Counted from the first letter of the stretch, positions 11,356 to 23,840 are shown. The stretch is DNA of 64,000 bases from Pseudomonas sp. DG56-2 (GCF_004803755.1 NZ_CP032311.1:753501-817500), one strand, 5' to 3'. Notes: a model not told the origin generated them from the letters alone. Made by a program: numbers and translations.

Positions 11356-11779
11356 TCGTCGCCGCGGCTTTGCCGCGGCCACGGTAATCTGGCAACTGAC
11401 TCAGGTGTTCTGGGTCGGTGGCCTGTGGATGTTGCATTTCGGTCTGCTGCCGGCGTTGGGCAAGATAGGCCTGGCGCCATTGCTGATCGAAGATATCGGC
11501 AGCCTGATGGCATCACTACTGGTGGCGTTTGCGGCGTTTTGCGCGGGCGTACAAAGTGTGGTGCTGGTTCAGGCGCAGGGCTTGTCCAGTATTTGGCGGG
11601 ACGTGCGTGGTCAGCTACTGCTAATGGCGATGCTGGCGTGTGTGGCGTATTTCGCCGTGCGCGTGGGATTGCCTCAGGAACTGCGCTGGCAATTGTTCTG
11701 CTATCTGGTGCTGGGCTTGACCGGCTTGTTGCTGGTCATGCAGCCCGTGCCGGGCAGGGCGCGCCAGGCGCGCCACTGA
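11321..11779 (+). CDS. Small membrane protein, DUF4149/TMEM205-like
   Basis: The product has about four hydrophobic segments, the first starting around [15 protein letters not shown]. The WVGGLW motif and length of about 150 residues suit the DUF4149 (TMEM205-like) family; function is unknown. The start is uncertain: the frame has no ATG early on, only TTG at 11321 and TTG at 11333, both inside the end of greA, so it is likely translated by coupling to greA. The greA-proximal hairpin (11361-11379) would then lie inside its first codons. Residues before about 17 have little support and a shorter start at GTG 11404 is possible but would clip the first membrane segment. Confidence 0.75.
   Translation: MSTRLSKSHISDRRRGFAAATVIWQLTQVFWVGGLWMLHFGLLPALGKIGLAPLLIEDIGSLMASLLVAFAAFCAGVQSVVLVQAQGLSSIWRDVRGQLLLMAMLACVAYFAVRVGLPQELRWQLFCYLVLGLTGLLLVMQPVPGRARQARH
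11361..11379 (+). other. GC-rich hairpin just after greA
   Basis: Two copies of the self-complementary GCCGCGGC (11361-11368 and 11372-11379) flank TTT and can form an 8-bp stem. No U-tract follows, so it is more likely an mRNA-stabilising or pausing structure than a terminator. Confidence 0.45.
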
Positions 11780-11791
11780 CCGGGGCGAACA

Positions 11792-12100
11792 TCACTTGTA
11801 GCGATGGATGTTCGAAAGCTGCTTGTTTGGCTGTGGGTTGCGGCGGTAGATCAGCGCTTTTTTGCCGATGGTCTGTACCAGTTCGGCGCGACCGGCCTTG
11901 CACAGTGCAGCGATTGCGGCAGCACGTTCTTCACGATCTTCCGAGCGAATCTCTACCTTGATCAACTCGTGATCAGCCAGAGCGCGTTCGAGTTCGGCGA
12001 TAACGCCCTCAGTCAGCCCATTGCCTGCCACAATCAGAACTGGTTTCAGATCGTGGCCAATGGATTTGTACTGTTTCTTCTGCTCGTTATTGAGCGGCAT
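11792..12100 (-). CDS. yhbY: CRM-domain RNA-binding protein YhbY
   Basis: YhbY is a single-domain CRM protein that associates with pre-50S ribosomes. The 102-residue product has the family pattern in which a positively charged helix precedes the glycine loop VLIVAGNGLTEGV (about residues 21-33), then HELIKVEI and the C-terminal GKKALIYRR strand. It is divergent from rlmE, another 50S assembly gene, with 101 bases between the starts, an arrangement widely kept in gammaproteobacteria. Its 3' end abuts the membrane protein gene, convergent with 12 bases between. Confidence 0.95.
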   Translation of the reverse strand: MPLNNEQKKQYKSIGHDLKPVLIVAGNGLTEGVIAELERALADHELIKVEIRSEDREERAAAIAALCKAGRAELVQTIGKKALIYRRNPQPNKQLSNIHRYK

Positions 12101-12124
12101 AATCTGACCCTTGTGTCTGATTCT

Positions 12125-12146
12125 GTAAAAATGGCGGCCATTTTAC
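12125..12146. promoter_or_regulatory. Inverted repeat in the yhbY/rlmE divergent promoter region
   Basis: AAAATGG (12128-12134) and CCATTTT (12138-12144) form a perfect dyad around CGG, extended by GTA/TAC with one extra A. It sits 25 bases before the yhbY start and 56 bases before rlmE, a plausible operator or overlapping -10 region for the divergent pair. No known factor is assigned. Confidence 0.4.
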
Positions 12147-12201
12147 CCGAGGGCCCGTGGATCCGCCCAGTTAATCACGACCCTAATCATCGAGGTGCCC
12201 A

Positions 12202-12825
12202 GTGGCGCGTTCCAAGACAAGCCTTGGCTGGCTAAAAGAACACTTCAACGATCCTTACGTCAAAAAGGCGCAAAAGGACGGATATCGCTCGCGTGCGAGC
12301 TATAAATTGCTGGAAATTCAGGAAAAGTACCGGATTATCCGCCCAGGTATGAGCGTAGTCGACTTGGGTGCAGCCCCAGGTGGCTGGTCTCAGGTCACCA
12401 GTCGTCTGATTGGTGGTCAGGGCCGGTTGATTGCATCGGACATCCTGGAAATGGACAGCATTCCGGATGTGACCTTTGTTCAGGGTGACTTCACGCAGGA
12501 TGAAGTGCTGGCTCAGATTCTCGAGGCGGTAGGTAATTCACATGTGGACCTTGTGATTTCCGATATGGCCCCCAATATGAGTGGTACGCCTGCTGTGGAT
12601 ATTCCCAAGGCCATGTTTCTCTGCGAACTGGCCCTTGATCTGGCGACCCGGGTACTCAAGCCGGGTGGCGATTTTCTGATCAAGATCTTCCAGGGCGAAG
12701 GTTTCGACGTTTATCTGAAGGACGCTCGTCAGAAATTCGACAAGGTCCAGATGCTTAAACCTGATTCATCGCGTGATCGCTCCCGTGAGCAGTACTTGCT
12801 GGCGCGGGGCTATAAAGGCGAGTAA
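12202..12825 (+). CDS. rlmE: 23S rRNA (uridine-2'-O-)-methyltransferase RlmE (FtsJ/RrmJ)
   Basis: RlmE methylates the 2'-O of U2552 in the 23S rRNA A-loop late in 50S assembly and is heat-shock induced in enterobacteria. The start is GTG at 12202 with GAGGTG upstream. The 207-residue Rossmann-fold enzyme shows the SAM motif [14 protein letters not shown] (about 52-65), the catalytic Asp in [11 protein letters not shown] and the catalytic Lys in [13 protein letters not shown]. It precedes ftsH, as in most gammaproteobacteria, with a 203-base gap in which I see no clear sigma-32 promoter. Confidence 0.97.
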   Translation: MARSKTSLGWLKEHFNDPYVKKAQKDGYRSRASYKLLEIQEKYRIIRPGMSVVDLGAAPGGWSQVTSRLIGGQGRLIASDILEMDSIPDVTFVQGDFTQDEVLAQILEAVGNSHVDLVISDMAPNMSGTPAVDIPKAMFLCELALDLATRVLKPGGDFLIKIFQGEGFDVYLKDARQKFDKVQMLKPDSSRDRSREQYLLARGYKGE

Positions 12826-13028
12826 GGCTTCAGGCCGGTGGCTTTCAGGGTATTCGATAGTTTTTTCCAATCGGATGTCATGCCTGACCTGGACGAACAT
12901 CGTGTAGTCTAGGTTTCACAAAGGGTTACAGACGGCGCCTGCAGATGTGTAGGTTATGTAGTAAGTTAAGCCGGTGAATATCATGCGAGGCACGGCTGCG
13001 CCGTCAGCCGGCTTCAGAGGGTAGCTAA

Positions 13029-14945
<1,917 letters not shown>

Positions 14946-14953
14946 GGGCTCTT

Positions 14954-15805
14954 ATGACCTCACAGCAGTACCCAACCCGGTTGCCTTGCGGCAACCGGGT
15001 TCTTGATTTGTCCCGTACCCATGTCATGGGTATTCTCAATATCACGCCTGATTCCTTTTCCGACGGTGGCCGCTTCAACCAGCGGGATGCAGCCTTGCGC
15101 CATGCTCAAGCAATGGTCGCTGCCGGTGCCACCCTGATCGATATCGGTGGCGAATCCACTCGACCTGGCGCCCGTGCGGTTTCTGCGCTTGAAGAGCTCG
15201 AGCGGGTCGCGCCCATGGTCGAAGCGATCAATCGCGAGTTGGATGTCATTATCTCGGTCGATACCTCGACGCCCGCGGTCATTCGCGAGTCGGCCAGACT
15301 CGGTGCCGGATTGATCAATGACGTGCGCTCACTCAGTCGCGATGGTGCCCTCGATGCGGCTGCGGCAACCGGCTTGCCGGTTTGCCTCATGCACATGCGG
15401 GGCGAACCCGGCGATATGCAGGACAATCCGCATTACCAGGATGTCACCGCTGAAGTAGCGAGCTATCTTGAACAAAGGATGGCGGCCTGCGCGGCGGTGG
15501 GTATCGAGGCCGACAAGATCATCCTCGATCCCGGCTTTGGCTTTGCCAAGACGCTTGCGCACAACCTCAGCCTGTTCAAGCACATGGAAGCCCTCTATCG
15601 CCTGGGGCGGCCATTGCTGGTTGGTGTATCGCGCAAGAGTATGATCGGGCAGACCCTCGATCGTCCGGTCGAACAGCGGCTTTACGGCAGCCTTGCTCTG
15701 GCTGCGCTGGCGATGACCAAGGGTGCAAGCATCCTGCGTGTTCATGATGTCGCCGAAACCGCAGATGTAGTGCGAATGATTGCAGCGGTGCAAGCCGCAG
15801 AATAA
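14954..15805 (+). CDS. folP: Dihydropteroate synthase
   Basis: FolP condenses p-aminobenzoate with dihydropterin pyrophosphate in folate synthesis and is the sulfonamide target. The 283-residue TIM-barrel protein has the signature segments [15 protein letters not shown] (about 25-39), [12 protein letters not shown] and DPGFGFAKT. The N terminus is about ten residues longer than in E. coli, and those codons (about 7-16) coincide with a perfect 12-bp hairpin. The gene follows ftsH by eight bases and precedes glmM by 16, the usual ftsH-folP-glmM order. Confidence 0.97.
   Translation: MTSQQYPTRLPCGNRVLDLSRTHVMGILNITPDSFSDGGRFNQRDAALRHAQAMVAAGATLIDIGGESTRPGARAVSALEELERVAPMVEAINRELDVIISVDTSTPAVIRESARLGAGLINDVRSLSRDGALDAAAATGLPVCLMHMRGEPGDMQDNPHYQDVTAEVASYLEQRMAACAAVGIEADKIILDPGFGFAKTLAHNLSLFKHMEALYRLGRPLLVGVSRKSMIGQTLDRPVEQRLYGSLALAALAMTKGASILRVHDVAETADVVRMIAAVQAAE
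14974..15001 (+). other. Perfect 12-bp stem-loop within the first codons of folP
   Basis: AACCCGGTTGCC (14974-14985) pairs perfectly with GGCAACCGGGTT (14990-15001) around a TTGC tetraloop. It begins 28 bases after the ftsH stop and is followed by TTGATTTG rather than a true U-tract. It could protect the ftsH 3' end, act as a partial terminator or slow translation of folP. Confidence 0.75.
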
Positions 15806-15821
15806 GTGTGATGGAGCATCT

Positions 15822-17162
15822 ATGAGCAAAAAATACTTTGGGACCGACGGTATTCGTGGTCGCGTTGGTGAGTACCCGATCACCCCGGATTTCATGCTCA
15901 AGCTCGGTTGGGCGGCAGGCATGGCCTTTCGCAAGCAGGGTGCTTGCCGGGTGCTGGTTGGCAAGGACACGCGTATTTCCGGCTACATGTTTGAATCTGC
16001 CCTGGAAGCCGGTTTGTCTGCCGCCGGTGCAGACGTCATGCTCCTCGGGCCGATGCCAACGCCGGCTATTGCCTACCTGACCCGCACATTCCATGCTGAA
16101 GCAGGCATCGTTATCAGTGCCTCGCACAATCCTCATGACGATAACGGCATCAAATTTTTCTCCGGGCAGGGTACCAAGCTGCCGGACGATATCGAGCTGA
16201 TGATCGAAGAGTTGCTCGATCAGCCGATGACCGTGGTCGAGTCGAGCAAGCTGGGCAAGGTTTCACGAATCAACGACGCTGCCGGGCGCTATATCGAATT
16301 CTGCAAGAGCAGCGTGCCGACCAGCACCGATTTCGCCGGACTCAAGCTGGTTGTCGACTGTGCTCATGGCGCTACCTACAAGGTTGCCCCAAGCGTGTTT
16401 CGTGAGCTTGGCGCCAATGTCACCGTGCTGTCGGCGCAGCCGGACGGCCTGAACATCAATGAGAACTGTGGATCGACCCATATCGAGTCGCTGCAGGCGG
16501 CTGTGTTGGTGGGGCATGCAGACCTGGGCATTGCCTTCGACGGTGATGGTGACCGGGTACTGATGGTCGATCACACCGGGGCCATTGTCGACGGCGACGA
16601 GCTGTTGTACATCATTGCTCGCGATCTGCATGAGCGCGACAAGCTCAAAGGCGGGGTGGTTGGCACCCTGATGAGTAACCTGGGTCTGGAGCTTGCGCTC
16701 AAGGATCTGGATATTCCGTTCGTGCGTGCCAAGGTTGGCGACCGTTACGTGATGGCCGAGCTGCTGGAGCGTGAATGGGTTCTCGGCGGCGAAAACTCGG
16801 GGCACGTCGTATGTTTCAGTCACACCACTACAGGTGATGCGATCATTGCAGCGTTGCAGGTGTTGATGGCCCTCAGGCGCCGCGGTGAGACCCTCGCACA
16901 GGCCCGCCAGTCGCTGCGCAAATGCCCGCAGGTGTTGATCAATGTGCGCTTTGGCGCAAGCAAGGTCGACCCACTGGAGCACCCTGCCGTGAAAGAAGCC
17001 AGTGCCCGGGTAACCGAGGAAATGGGTGGGCGTGGGCGCGTGTTGTTGCGCAAGTCCGGTACAGAGCCATTGGTGCGTGTCATGGTCGAAGGCGACGATG
17101 AAAACCAGGTTCGCGCGCACGCTGAAGCCCTGGCAAAACTGGTAAGTGAAGTTTGCGTTTGA
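15822..17162 (+). CDS. glmM: Phosphoglucosamine mutase
   Basis: GlmM converts glucosamine-6-phosphate to glucosamine-1-phosphate for UDP-GlcNAc, feeding peptidoglycan and LPS. The start ATG at 15822 yields [13 protein letters not shown] and 446 residues; an in-frame ATG at 15780 lies within folP and is rejected. The active-site phosphoserine loop is [16 protein letters not shown] (Ser near 102), the magnesium loop is FDGDGDR, the sugar-specificity loop GGENSGH is near 325, and the phosphate-binding [12 protein letters not shown] lies near the C terminus. Confidence 0.98.
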   Translation: MSKKYFGTDGIRGRVGEYPITPDFMLKLGWAAGMAFRKQGACRVLVGKDTRISGYMFESALEAGLSAAGADVMLLGPMPTPAIAYLTRTFHAEAGIVISASHNPHDDNGIKFFSGQGTKLPDDIELMIEELLDQPMTVVESSKLGKVSRINDAAGRYIEFCKSSVPTSTDFAGLKLVVDCAHGATYKVAPSVFRELGANVTVLSAQPDGLNINENCGSTHIESLQAAVLVGHADLGIAFDGDGDRVLMVDHTGAIVDGDELLYIIARDLHERDKLKGGVVGTLMSNLGLELALKDLDIPFVRAKVGDRYVMAELLEREWVLGGENSGHVVCFSHTTTGDAIIAALQVLMALRRRGETLAQARQSLRKCPQVLINVRFGASKVDPLEHPAVKEASARVTEEMGGRGRVLLRKSGTEPLVRVMVEGDDENQVRAHAEALAKLVSEVCV

Positions 17163-17228
17163 AATACGCTTGCCAGCAGTGATCGGGTTGGGTAACATCT
17201 GCGCCCACTTTGACCGACGAGGTACAGC

Positions 17229-17984
17229 ATGCGTCGCCGTATGGTAGCTGGTAACTGGAAGATGCACGGTACCCGCGCCAGCGTCGCTGAGCTGATCAAG
17301 GGCTTAAGTAATCTGGCCCTGCCGAGCGGTGTCGAGGTCGCGGTGTTTCCTCCCTCGCTGTACATCAGCCAAGTGGTTGATGGGTTGCAGGGTAAGTCGA
17401 TCACCGTTGGCGCTCAGAATTCTGCGGTACAGCCTGAGCAAGGCGCGTTGACTGGTGAAATTGCACCGAGTCAGTTAGCTGAAGCAGGTTGCGAGCTGGT
17501 ATTGATTGGGCACTCGGAGCGCCGCCAGATCATTGGCGAGAACGACGAAGTTCTCAATCGCAAGTTCGCTGCAGCACAGGCTTGTGGTTTAAGGCCAGTG
17601 CTCTGTGTAGGGGAAACCCTCGAAGAGCGCGAAGCGGGAAGAACGCTTGAGATTGTAGGGCGTCAGCTGGGTAGCATCATCGAGCAGTTCGGTGTTGCAG
17701 CCTTCGCCAAAGCGGTGATTGCCTATGAGCCTGTATGGGCCATTGGTACAGGGCTGACAGCCACGCCACAGCAAGCGCAGGATGTGCACGCAGCCATCCG
17801 CGCCCAACTGGCGGCAGAGAATCCTGAAGTAGCACAGAATGTGCAACTTCTATACGGCGGCAGCGTGAAGGCGGCCAATGCGGCTGAGCTGTTCGGCATG
17901 CCGGATATCGATGGGGGGCTCATAGGTGGAGCTTCCCTGAACGCAGACGAATTCGGTGCAATTTGTCGCGCCGCAGGAAACTGA
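17229..17984 (+). CDS. tpiA: Triosephosphate isomerase
   Basis: TpiA interconverts dihydroxyacetone phosphate and glyceraldehyde-3-phosphate in central metabolism. The 251-residue barrel shows the catalytic Lys in GNWKMHG, the catalytic His in IGHSERR and the catalytic Glu in the signature [10 protein letters not shown], followed by the phosphate-binding GGSVKAANA. It lies 66 bases after glmM and three bases before secG, so tpiA and secG are probably cotranscribed. Confidence 0.98.
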   Translation: MRRRMVAGNWKMHGTRASVAELIKGLSNLALPSGVEVAVFPPSLYISQVVDGLQGKSITVGAQNSAVQPEQGALTGEIAPSQLAEAGCELVLIGHSERRQIIGENDEVLNRKFAAAQACGLRPVLCVGETLEEREAGRTLEIVGRQLGSIIEQFGVAAFAKAVIAYEPVWAIGTGLTATPQQAQDVHAAIRAQLAAENPEVAQNVQLLYGGSVKAANAAELFGMPDIDGGLIGGASLNADEFGAICRAAGN

Positions 17985-17987
17985 AAA

Positions 17988-18374
17988 ATGCTGGAAACAG
18001 TCGTAGTAGTTTTTCATCTGTTGGGCGCACTGGGTTTGGTAGTGCTGGTGTTGTTGCAACAGGGTAAAGGTGCGGAAGCGGGTGCATCTTTCGGCGCAGG
18101 TGCTTCAAATACTGTGTTCGGAAGCCAAGGTTCTGCTACCTTTCTTAGTAAGTTTACTGCTATACTAGCTGCCTCTTTCTTCTTAACTGCTCTTGGGTTA
18201 GGATACTTTGCTAAAGAGAAAGCTCATGAGCTGACTCAAGTAGGGTTGCCAGATCCAGCGGTACTGGAAGTGAAGCAGCAAAAACCGGCAACAGATGATG
18301 TACCGGTGCTCCAAGAGCAAAAGGGCGCCGCCACTAACACTGGCGATGTTCCTCCCGCTCAAGAGCAGAAGTAA
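17988..18374 (+). CDS. secG: Preprotein translocase subunit SecG
   Basis: SecG is the small accessory subunit of the SecYEG channel in the inner membrane. The 128-residue protein has two membrane helices (about 3-25 and 53-75) separated by the conserved glycine-rich loop [17 protein letters not shown], with the characteristic FGSQGS. The C-terminal 50 residues are hydrophilic and low-complexity (Lys/Gln/Pro), as in other pseudomonads. Codon use is less biased (more TTA, ATA, AGT) than in the neighbours. tRNA-Leu follows after 19 bases. Confidence 0.96.
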   Translation: MLETVVVVFHLLGALGLVVLVLLQQGKGAEAGASFGAGASNTVFGSQGSATFLSKFTAILAASFFLTALGLGYFAKEKAHELTQVGLPDPAVLEVKQQKPATDDVPVLQEQKGAATNTGDVPPAQEQK

Positions 18375-18393
18375 CGGGTTTCAAAGTAGTATT

Positions 18394-18479
18394 GCCGAGG
18401 TGGTGGAATTGGTAGACACGCAACCTTGAGGTGGTTGTGCCCATAGGGTGTAGGGGTTCGAGTCCCCTTCTCGGTACCA
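18394..18479 (+). tRNA. tRNA-Leu (anticodon GAG)
   Basis: The 86-base cloverleaf starts GCCGAGG and ends with the encoded CCA at 18477-18479. The anticodon loop CTTGAGGT carries GAG, reading CUC/CUU leucine codons. A long variable arm (GGTTGTGCCCATAGGGTGT region) marks a class II tRNA, and GGTTCGAGTCC is the T arm. Confidence 0.97.
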
Positions 18480-18492
18480 ATTGAAACAAGAT

Positions 18493-18515
18493 AGCCCGCT
18501 ACAGCGGGCTTTCTT
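18493..18515 (+). terminator. Intrinsic terminator after secG-tRNA-Leu
   Basis: AGCCCGC (18493-18499), loop TACA, GCGGGCT (18504-18510), then TTCTT. It closes the tpiA-secG-tRNA-Leu unit. Confidence 0.75.
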
Positions 18516-18531
18516 GTAGGTGGAGGTTAGA

Positions 18532-18560
18532 TTGACCCTGATAGGGTTCGGTCGTATACT
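18532..18560 (+). promoter_or_regulatory. Strong sigma-70 promoter for tRNA-fMet
   Basis: TTGACC (18532-18537), 17 bases, TATACT (18555-18560). The predicted start, about 18567, is ten bases before the mature tRNA-fMet. Confidence 0.8.
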
Positions 18561-18576
18561 TTCGCCCCAGCTTTGT

Positions 18577-18653
<77 letters not shown>

Positions 18654-18663
18654 GTATCAGCGG

Positions 18664-18688
18664 AGCCCCTATTTCAGGGGCTTTTTCT
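18664..18688 (+). terminator. Intrinsic terminator between tRNA-fMet and rimP
   Basis: AGCCCCT (18664-18670), loop ATTTC, AGGGGCT (18676-18682), then TTTTCTT. Read-through or a promoter within 18690-18780 must supply rimP-nusA-infB. Confidence 0.8.
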
Positions 18689-18782
18689 TGGCTGAACAGT
18701 CATAGCGCCGGTATTCAACGGCGTTTCAGGGATGGGCGCTTTGCCCATTTTTTATTTGCATAGCATGCACGAGGGGGTTCAG

Positions 18783-19241
18783 GTGTCGAGCAAGCTAGAA
18801 CAGTTGCAGGCCTTGTTGGCCCCGGTGGTCGAGGCTCTTGGCTATCAATGCTGGGGGATCGAATTCATCTCTCAAGGCAAACATTCGGTACTGCGTATTT
18901 ATATCGATAAAGAGGATGGAATCCTGGTTGATGACTGCGCGATTGTCAGTCGTCAAATCAGCGGTGTCCTTGATGTCGAAGATCCGATCAGTTCCGAATA
19001 TACCCTTGAAGTGTCCTCTCCTGGCATGGAACGCCCACTGTTCACTTTGGAACAGTACGCTTCGCATGCCGGCGAACAAGTTAAGATCAAGCTGCGTACG
19101 CCCTTTGAAGGTCGTCGTAACTTTCAGGGCCTTCTCCGTGGCGTGGAGGAGCAGGATGTGGTCGTTCAAGTTGATGATCAAGAATTCCTGTTGCCGATCG
19201 ATTCGATCGACAAGGCCAACATTATTCCCAGTTTTGACTGA
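18783..19241 (+). CDS. rimP: Ribosome maturation factor RimP
   Basis: RimP binds the free 30S subunit and assists its maturation. The GTG start at 18783 gives 152 residues beginning [15 protein letters not shown], with GAGGGGG just upstream; an in-frame ATG at 18732 is poorly conserved and is rejected. The N-terminal alpha/beta domain has the family motif [12 protein letters not shown] near residue 80 and the C-terminal SH3-like barrel ends NIIPSFD. It is the first gene of the rimP-nusA-infB-rbfA-truB-rpsO-pnp series. Confidence 0.96.
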   Translation: MSSKLEQLQALLAPVVEALGYQCWGIEFISQGKHSVLRIYIDKEDGILVDDCAIVSRQISGVLDVEDPISSEYTLEVSSPGMERPLFTLEQYASHAGEQVKIKLRTPFEGRRNFQGLLRGVEEQDVVVQVDDQEFLLPIDSIDKANIIPSFD

Positions 19242-19300
19242 GACGTGCCGGATCCCGCGGACCGCGCGGATCCAATGGCTTGCGAAAGGCGAGGCGTACG

Positions 19301-20782
19301 ATGAGCAAAGAAGTACTGCTGGTTGTTGAGTCGGTATCCAACGAAAAAGGCGTACCGGCCGGCGTAATTTTTGAAGCGCTGGAAGTGGCTCTGGCCACTG
19401 CAACCAAAAAGCGTTTTGACGACGAAGTAGACCTGCGTGTGGAAATCAACCGCCACACCGGTAGCTACGAAACCTTCCGTCGTTGGACGGTCGTCGAAGA
19501 GGCGGATCTGGATGATCCAGCAATCGAAGTCTGGCCGGCGAAGATCAAGGATTCTCATCCTGAAGCTAAAGTCGGCGACGTAATCGAAGAGAAGATCGAA
19601 TCGATCGAGTTCGGTCGCATTGCCGCCCAGACCGCCAAGCAAGTCATCGTCCAGAAGGTCCGTGAAGCCGAGCGTGCGCAAGTGGTAGATGCCTACCGCG
19701 AACGTCTGGGCGAGATCATCTCTGGCACGGTCAAGAAGGTTACTCGAGACAACGTCATCGTTGACCTGGGCAACAACGCTGAAGCGCTGTTGGCCCGTGA
19801 AGACATCATCTCTCGCGAGACTTTCCGTGTAGGTGTGCGTCTGCGCGCCCTGCTCAAGGAAATTCGCACCGAGAACCGTGGCCCGCAGCTGATCCTGTCG
19901 CGTACTGCGCCACAGATGCTGATCGAGCTTTTCCGCATCGAAGTGCCGGAAATTGCCGAGGGCCTGATCGAAGTTATGGCCGCGTCCCGTGATCCGGGTT
20001 CGCGCGCCAAAATCGCCGTACGCTCCAAGGACAAACGCATCGACCCACAAGGTGCCTGTATCGGCATGCGTGGTTCGCGTGTCCAGGCAGTGTCCGGTGA
20101 ACTGGGCGGCGAACGTGTGGATATCGTCCTGTGGGATGATAACCCTGCGCAGTTCGTCATCAACGCAATGTCGCCGGCTGAAGTCGCGGCGATCATCGTC
20201 GATGAAGATGCCCACGCCATGGACATCGCAGTGGGCGCCGATAACCTGGCCCAGGCGATCGGTCGTGGCGGCCAGAACGTGCGTCTTGCCAGCCAGTTGA
20301 CCGGCTGGACCCTGAACGTGATGACCGAGTCGGACATCCAGGCCAAGCAGCAAGCTGAAACCGGTGACATCCTGCGCAACTTCATCGACGAGCTGGAAGT
20401 CGACGAAGAGCTGGCCCAGGTGCTGGTCGATGAAGGCTTCACCAGCCTGGAAGAGATTGCCTACGTACCGTTGGAAGAAATGCTCAACATCGACGGCTTT
20501 GACGAAGAAATCGTCAACGAGCTTCGTGCTCGCGCCAAGGATCGCTTGTTGACCAAAGCCATCGCTACTGAGGAAAAGCTGGCAGACGCCCATCCGGCCG
20601 AAGACCTGCTCTCGCTTGAGGGTATGGACAAGGATTTGGCGATGGAACTGGCGGTGCGCGGCGTAGTTACCCGCGAAGACCTGGCCGAGCAGTCGATTGA
20701 CGACCTGCTCGACATCGACGGCATCGACGAAGAGCGTGCCGGCAAGTTGATCATGGCCGCCCGAGCCCATTGGTTCGAGTAA
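19301..20782 (+). CDS. nusA: Transcription termination/antitermination factor NusA
   Basis: NusA binds RNA polymerase and modulates pausing, termination and antitermination. The start at 19301 ([12 protein letters not shown]) gives 493 residues. Visible domains are the polymerase-binding N domain (1-130), an S1 domain (about 135-200), two KH domains (KH1 with [14 protein letters not shown] near 252, KH2 with [12 protein letters not shown] near 320) and two C-terminal acidic repeats from about 350 (helix-hairpin-helix pattern, SLEEI / TREDLAEQ), as in enterobacteria. infB starts 28 bases later. Confidence 0.98.
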   Translation: MSKEVLLVVESVSNEKGVPAGVIFEALEVALATATKKRFDDEVDLRVEINRHTGSYETFRRWTVVEEADLDDPAIEVWPAKIKDSHPEAKVGDVIEEKIESIEFGRIAAQTAKQVIVQKVREAERAQVVDAYRERLGEIISGTVKKVTRDNVIVDLGNNAEALLAREDIISRETFRVGVRLRALLKEIRTENRGPQLILSRTAPQMLIELFRIEVPEIAEGLIEVMAASRDPGSRAKIAVRSKDKRIDPQGACIGMRGSRVQAVSGELGGERVDIVLWDDNPAQFVINAMSPAEVAAIIVDEDAHAMDIAVGADNLAQAIGRGGQNVRLASQLTGWTLNVMTESDIQAKQQAETGDILRNFIDELEVDEELAQVLVDEGFTSLEEIAYVPLEEMLNIDGFDEEIVNELRARAKDRLLTKAIATEEKLADAHPAEDLLSLEGMDKDLAMELAVRGVVTREDLAEQSIDDLLDIDGIDEERAGKLIMAARAHWFE

Positions 20783-20809
20783 TTAGGCGCGGCCTGAGGA
20801 GAGAAGTGC

Positions 20810-23317
20810 ATGACGCAAGTCACGGTGAAAGAATTGGCCCAAGAGGTCGCTGCACCGGTAGAGCGCCTGCTGCAGCAGATGCGTGAGGCAGGTCTGCCGC
20901 ACACCGACGCCGGTCAGGTAGTGACCGATAATGAGAAGCAGGCTCTGCTGGCTCATTTGAAGAGCAGCCACAAGGCGAAGGTGGAAGAGCCGCGCAAGAT
21001 TACCTTGCAGCGCAAGACCACCAGCACCCTGCGTGTTGCCGGTAGCAAGAGCATCAGCGTAGAAGTACGCAAGAAGAAAGTATTCGTTCAGCGCAGCCCG
21101 GAAGAAATTCAGGCCGAGCAGAAGCGTGAGCTCGAAGAGCGCCGCGCAGCGGAGAATGCCGCTCGCGAGAAAACCGAGTCCGAAGCACGTCAGCGTGCAG
21201 CGGAAGAAGCTCGTCGCCAGCCAGCCGCCGCTGCACCTGCCCCGGCAGTTGCTGCTCCGGTTGCCCCGGCACCTGCTCCGGTCGTCGCGCCTGCAGACGC
21301 CGCACCGGCACCGGTTGCCGAGCGCAAGAAAGACGACGTGCGTCGCAACGACAAGTCGCGTGACGATGATCGTCGTGGCGGTGAGCGCCGTAACGAAGCG
21401 CCACGCGTTTCGGTAAAGGTCAAGGAAAAGGAAAAGGCGCCGACTCCGCGCGCTGCTCCGCGTACCACCGACGAAGAAAGCGATGGTTTCCGTCGTGGTG
21501 GTCGTGGCAAGGGCAAGCCGAAGAAGCGTAATGCTCACGGCTTCCAGAGCCCGACCGGCCCGGTTATCCGCGACGTACAGATCGGCGAGACCATCACGGT
21601 TTCCGATCTGGCCAACCAGATGTCCGTCAAGGGTGCTGAAGTCGTCAAGTTCATGTTCAAGCTGGGTACCCCAGTGACCATCAACCAGGTGCTCGATCGC
21701 GAGACAGCTCAACTGGTTGCTGAAGAACTGGGCCACAAAGTTACCCTGGTCAGCGATACCGCCCTGGAAGACTCCCTGGCCGAATCGTTGAAGTTCGAAG
21801 GTGAGACTTCTGCCCGTGCACCTGTTGTGACCGTAATGGGTCACGTTGACCACGGTAAGACCTCGCTGCTCGACTACATCCGTCGTGCCAAGGTTGCTGC
21901 TGGCGAGGCTGGTGGTATTACTCAGCACATCGGCGCCTACCACGTAGAAACCGATCGCGGTATGGTCACTTTCCTCGACACCCCAGGTCACGCCGCGTTT
22001 ACCGCCATGCGTGCCCGTGGTGCCAAGGCCACCGACATCGTGATCCTCGTGGTCGCGGCAGACGATGGTGTGATGCCGCAAACCCGTGAAGCTGTCCAGC
22101 ACGCCAAGGCCGCTGGTGTTCCACTGGTTGTCGCGGTGAACAAGATTGACAAGCCGGGCGCCGATCTCGATCGCATCCGTAACGAACTGGCCGTTGAAGG
22201 CGTTACCTCCGAGGACTGGGGTGGAGACACTCCGTTCGTCAAGGTATCGGCGAAGATGGGTACCGGTGTCGACGAACTGCTCGAAGCCGTTCTGCTGCAA
22301 GCAGAGATCCTCGAGCTCAAGGCTACGCCGTCGGCTCCAGGTCGTGGTGTAGTCGTCGAGTCGCGTCTGGACAAGGGTCGTGGTCCGGTTGCTACCGTTC
22401 TGGTTCAGGACGGTACTCTGCGCCAGGGCGACATGGTCCTGTGTGGTTCGAACTACGGCCGTGTACGTGCCATGCTCGACGAAAACGGCAAGCCTGTTAA
22501 GGAAGCCGGTCCGGCTATCCCGGTCGAGATCCTCGGTCTGGACGGCACTCCGGATGCCGGTGACGAGCTGTCGGTAGTGGCTGACGAGAAGAAAGCCCGT
22601 GAAGTTGCCCTGTTCCGTCAAGGCAAGTTCCGCGAAGTCAAACTGGCTCGCGCCCATGCTGGCAAACTCGAGAACATCTTCGAGAACATGGGCCAGGAAG
22701 AGAAGAAAACCCTCAACATCGTTCTCAAGTCCGATGTACGTGGTTCTCTCGAAGCCCTGCAAGGTTCCCTGAGCGGCCTTGGCAACGACGAAGTACAGGT
22801 TCGCGTGATTGGTGGCGGTGTCGGTGGTATCACCGAGAGCGACGCCAACCTGGCCCTGGCTTCCAATGCGGTACTGTTCGGCTTCAACGTTCGTGCCGAT
22901 GCTGGCGCACGTAAGATCGTCGAGCAGGAAGGTCTGGATATGCGTTACTACAACGTGATCTACGACATCATTGAAGACGTCAAGAAAGCCTTGACCGGTA
23001 TGCTCGGCAGCGATGTTCGCGAGAACATCCTCGGTATCGCCGAAGTGCGTGACGTGTTCCGTTCGCCTAAGTTCGGCGCCATCGCAGGCTGCATGGTCGT
23101 GGAGGGTGTGGTTTACCGCAACCGTCCGATCCGTGTACTGCGCGAAGACGTTGTTATCTTCGAAGGCGAGCTGGAATCGCTGCGTCGCTTCAAGGACGAT
23201 GCGTCCGAAGTGCGTGCCGGCATGGAATGCGGTATCGGCGTGAAGAGCTACAACGACGTCAAAGTCGGCGACAAGATCGAAGTCTTCGAAAAAGTCCAAG
23301 TCGCTCGTACGCTTTAA
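20810..23317 (+). CDS. infB: Translation initiation factor IF-2
   Basis: IF-2 is the GTPase that places fMet-tRNA on the 30S subunit and promotes 70S joining. The 835-residue protein has the small N-terminal IF2_N domain (1-50), a long charged/alanine-proline linker (about 90-240), a second IF2_N domain, and the G domain with [19 protein letters not shown] and NKIDKPGA (about 342-460). Domains II to IV follow, ending with the fMet-tRNA-binding barrel. GAGGAGAG precedes the ATG. Confidence 0.99.
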   Translation: MTQVTVKELAQEVAAPVERLLQQMREAGLPHTDAGQVVTDNEKQALLAHLKSSHKAKVEEPRKITLQRKTTSTLRVAGSKSISVEVRKKKVFVQRSPEEIQAEQKRELEERRAAENAAREKTESEARQRAAEEARRQPAAAAPAPAVAAPVAPAPAPVVAPADAAPAPVAERKKDDVRRNDKSRDDDRRGGERRNEAPRVSVKVKEKEKAPTPRAAPRTTDEESDGFRRGGRGKGKPKKRNAHGFQSPTGPVIRDVQIGETITVSDLANQMSVKGAEVVKFMFKLGTPVTINQVLDRETAQLVAEELGHKVTLVSDTALEDSLAESLKFEGETSARAPVVTVMGHVDHGKTSLLDYIRRAKVAAGEAGGITQHIGAYHVETDRGMVTFLDTPGHAAFTAMRARGAKATDIVILVVAADDGVMPQTREAVQHAKAAGVPLVVAVNKIDKPGADLDRIRNELAVEGVTSEDWGGDTPFVKVSAKMGTGVDELLEAVLLQAEILELKATPSAPGRGVVVESRLDKGRGPVATVLVQDGTLRQGDMVLCGSNYGRVRAMLDENGKPVKEAGPAIPVEILGLDGTPDAGDELSVVADEKKAREVALFRQGKFREVKLARAHAGKLENIFENMGQEEKKTLNIVLKSDVRGSLEALQGSLSGLGNDEVQVRVIGGGVGGITESDANLALASNAVLFGFNVRADAGARKIVEQEGLDMRYYNVIYDIIEDVKKALTGMLGSDVRENILGIAEVRDVFRSPKFGAIAGCMVVEGVVYRNRPIRVLREDVVIFEGELESLRRFKDDASEVRAGMECGIGVKSYNDVKVGDKIEVFEKVQVARTL

Positions 23318-23380
23318 GCATCGAGTATGGGAAGCGCGAAACGCCCGTCGCAAGGCGCTCGTTAGCGGTTCTGAACGCAA

Positions 23381-23413
23381 CGCCCGGTCAGGCTCAAGCC
23401 TGACCGGGCGTTT
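23381..23413 (+). terminator. Long GC hairpin between infB and rbfA
   Basis: CGCCCGGTCAGGC (23381-23393) pairs perfectly with GCCTGACCGGGCG (23398-23410) around TCAA and is followed by only TTTG. A 13-bp stem with a weak U-tract suggests partial termination or mRNA 3'-end protection inside the operon. Confidence 0.6.
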
Positions 23414-23438
23414 GCCGCTTTAGTTACAGGTAGCAAAA

Positions 23439-23837
23439 ATGGCCAAAGAATATAGCCGTACCCAACGCATTGGCGATCAGATGCAGCGCGAGCTGGCTCA
23501 ACTGATTCGTCGCGAAGTCAAAGACCCACGCGTCGGCCTGGTGACAATCACCGCCGTCGATGTCAGCCGCGATGTCGGTCACGCCAAGGTGTATATCACC
23601 GTGATGGGCGAGGACAGCGCTGAAGACATCAAGCAAAGCGTTAAAGTGCTCAATTCAGCTGCAGGTTTCCTGCGTATGCAACTGGGCAAGGAAATGAAGC
23701 TGCGCAGCGTGCCGCAACTGCATTTCCACTACGACGAGAGCGTTACGCGTGGCGCCCATCTGTCGGCGCTGATCGAGCGTGCTGTTGCCGAAGACAGCCA
23801 GCACCAGGCCGCTGAAACCCCGGACACCAAGGAGTAA
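23439..23837 (+). CDS. rbfA: 30S ribosome-binding factor RbfA
   Basis: RbfA binds immature 30S subunits and helps process 16S rRNA, notably in the cold. The 132-residue protein has the single KH-like domain: opening [17 protein letters not shown], the central [20 protein letters not shown] strand pair and the conserved [10 protein letters not shown] near residue 92. A short charged tail follows. The stop overlaps the ribosome-binding site (GGAG) of truB, whose GTG is three bases away, implying coupling. Confidence 0.97.
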   Translation: MAKEYSRTQRIGDQMQRELAQLIRREVKDPRVGLVTITAVDVSRDVGHAKVYITVMGEDSAEDIKQSVKVLNSAAGFLRMQLGKEMKLRSVPQLHFHYDESVTRGAHLSALIERAVAEDSQHQAAETPDTKE

Positions 23838-23840
23838 GCG

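Noticed and set aside
12826..13028. Sigma-32 promoter before ftsH
   Set aside because: No CTTGAA/CCCCAT pair with acceptable spacing could be found in this gap.
15780..15821. Upstream in-frame start of glmM
   Set aside because: Lies within folP and extends beyond the conserved [13 protein letters not shown] start.
20783..23380. 865-codon open frame antisense to infB
   Set aside because: Shadow frame with no family resemblance; infB is unequivocal.
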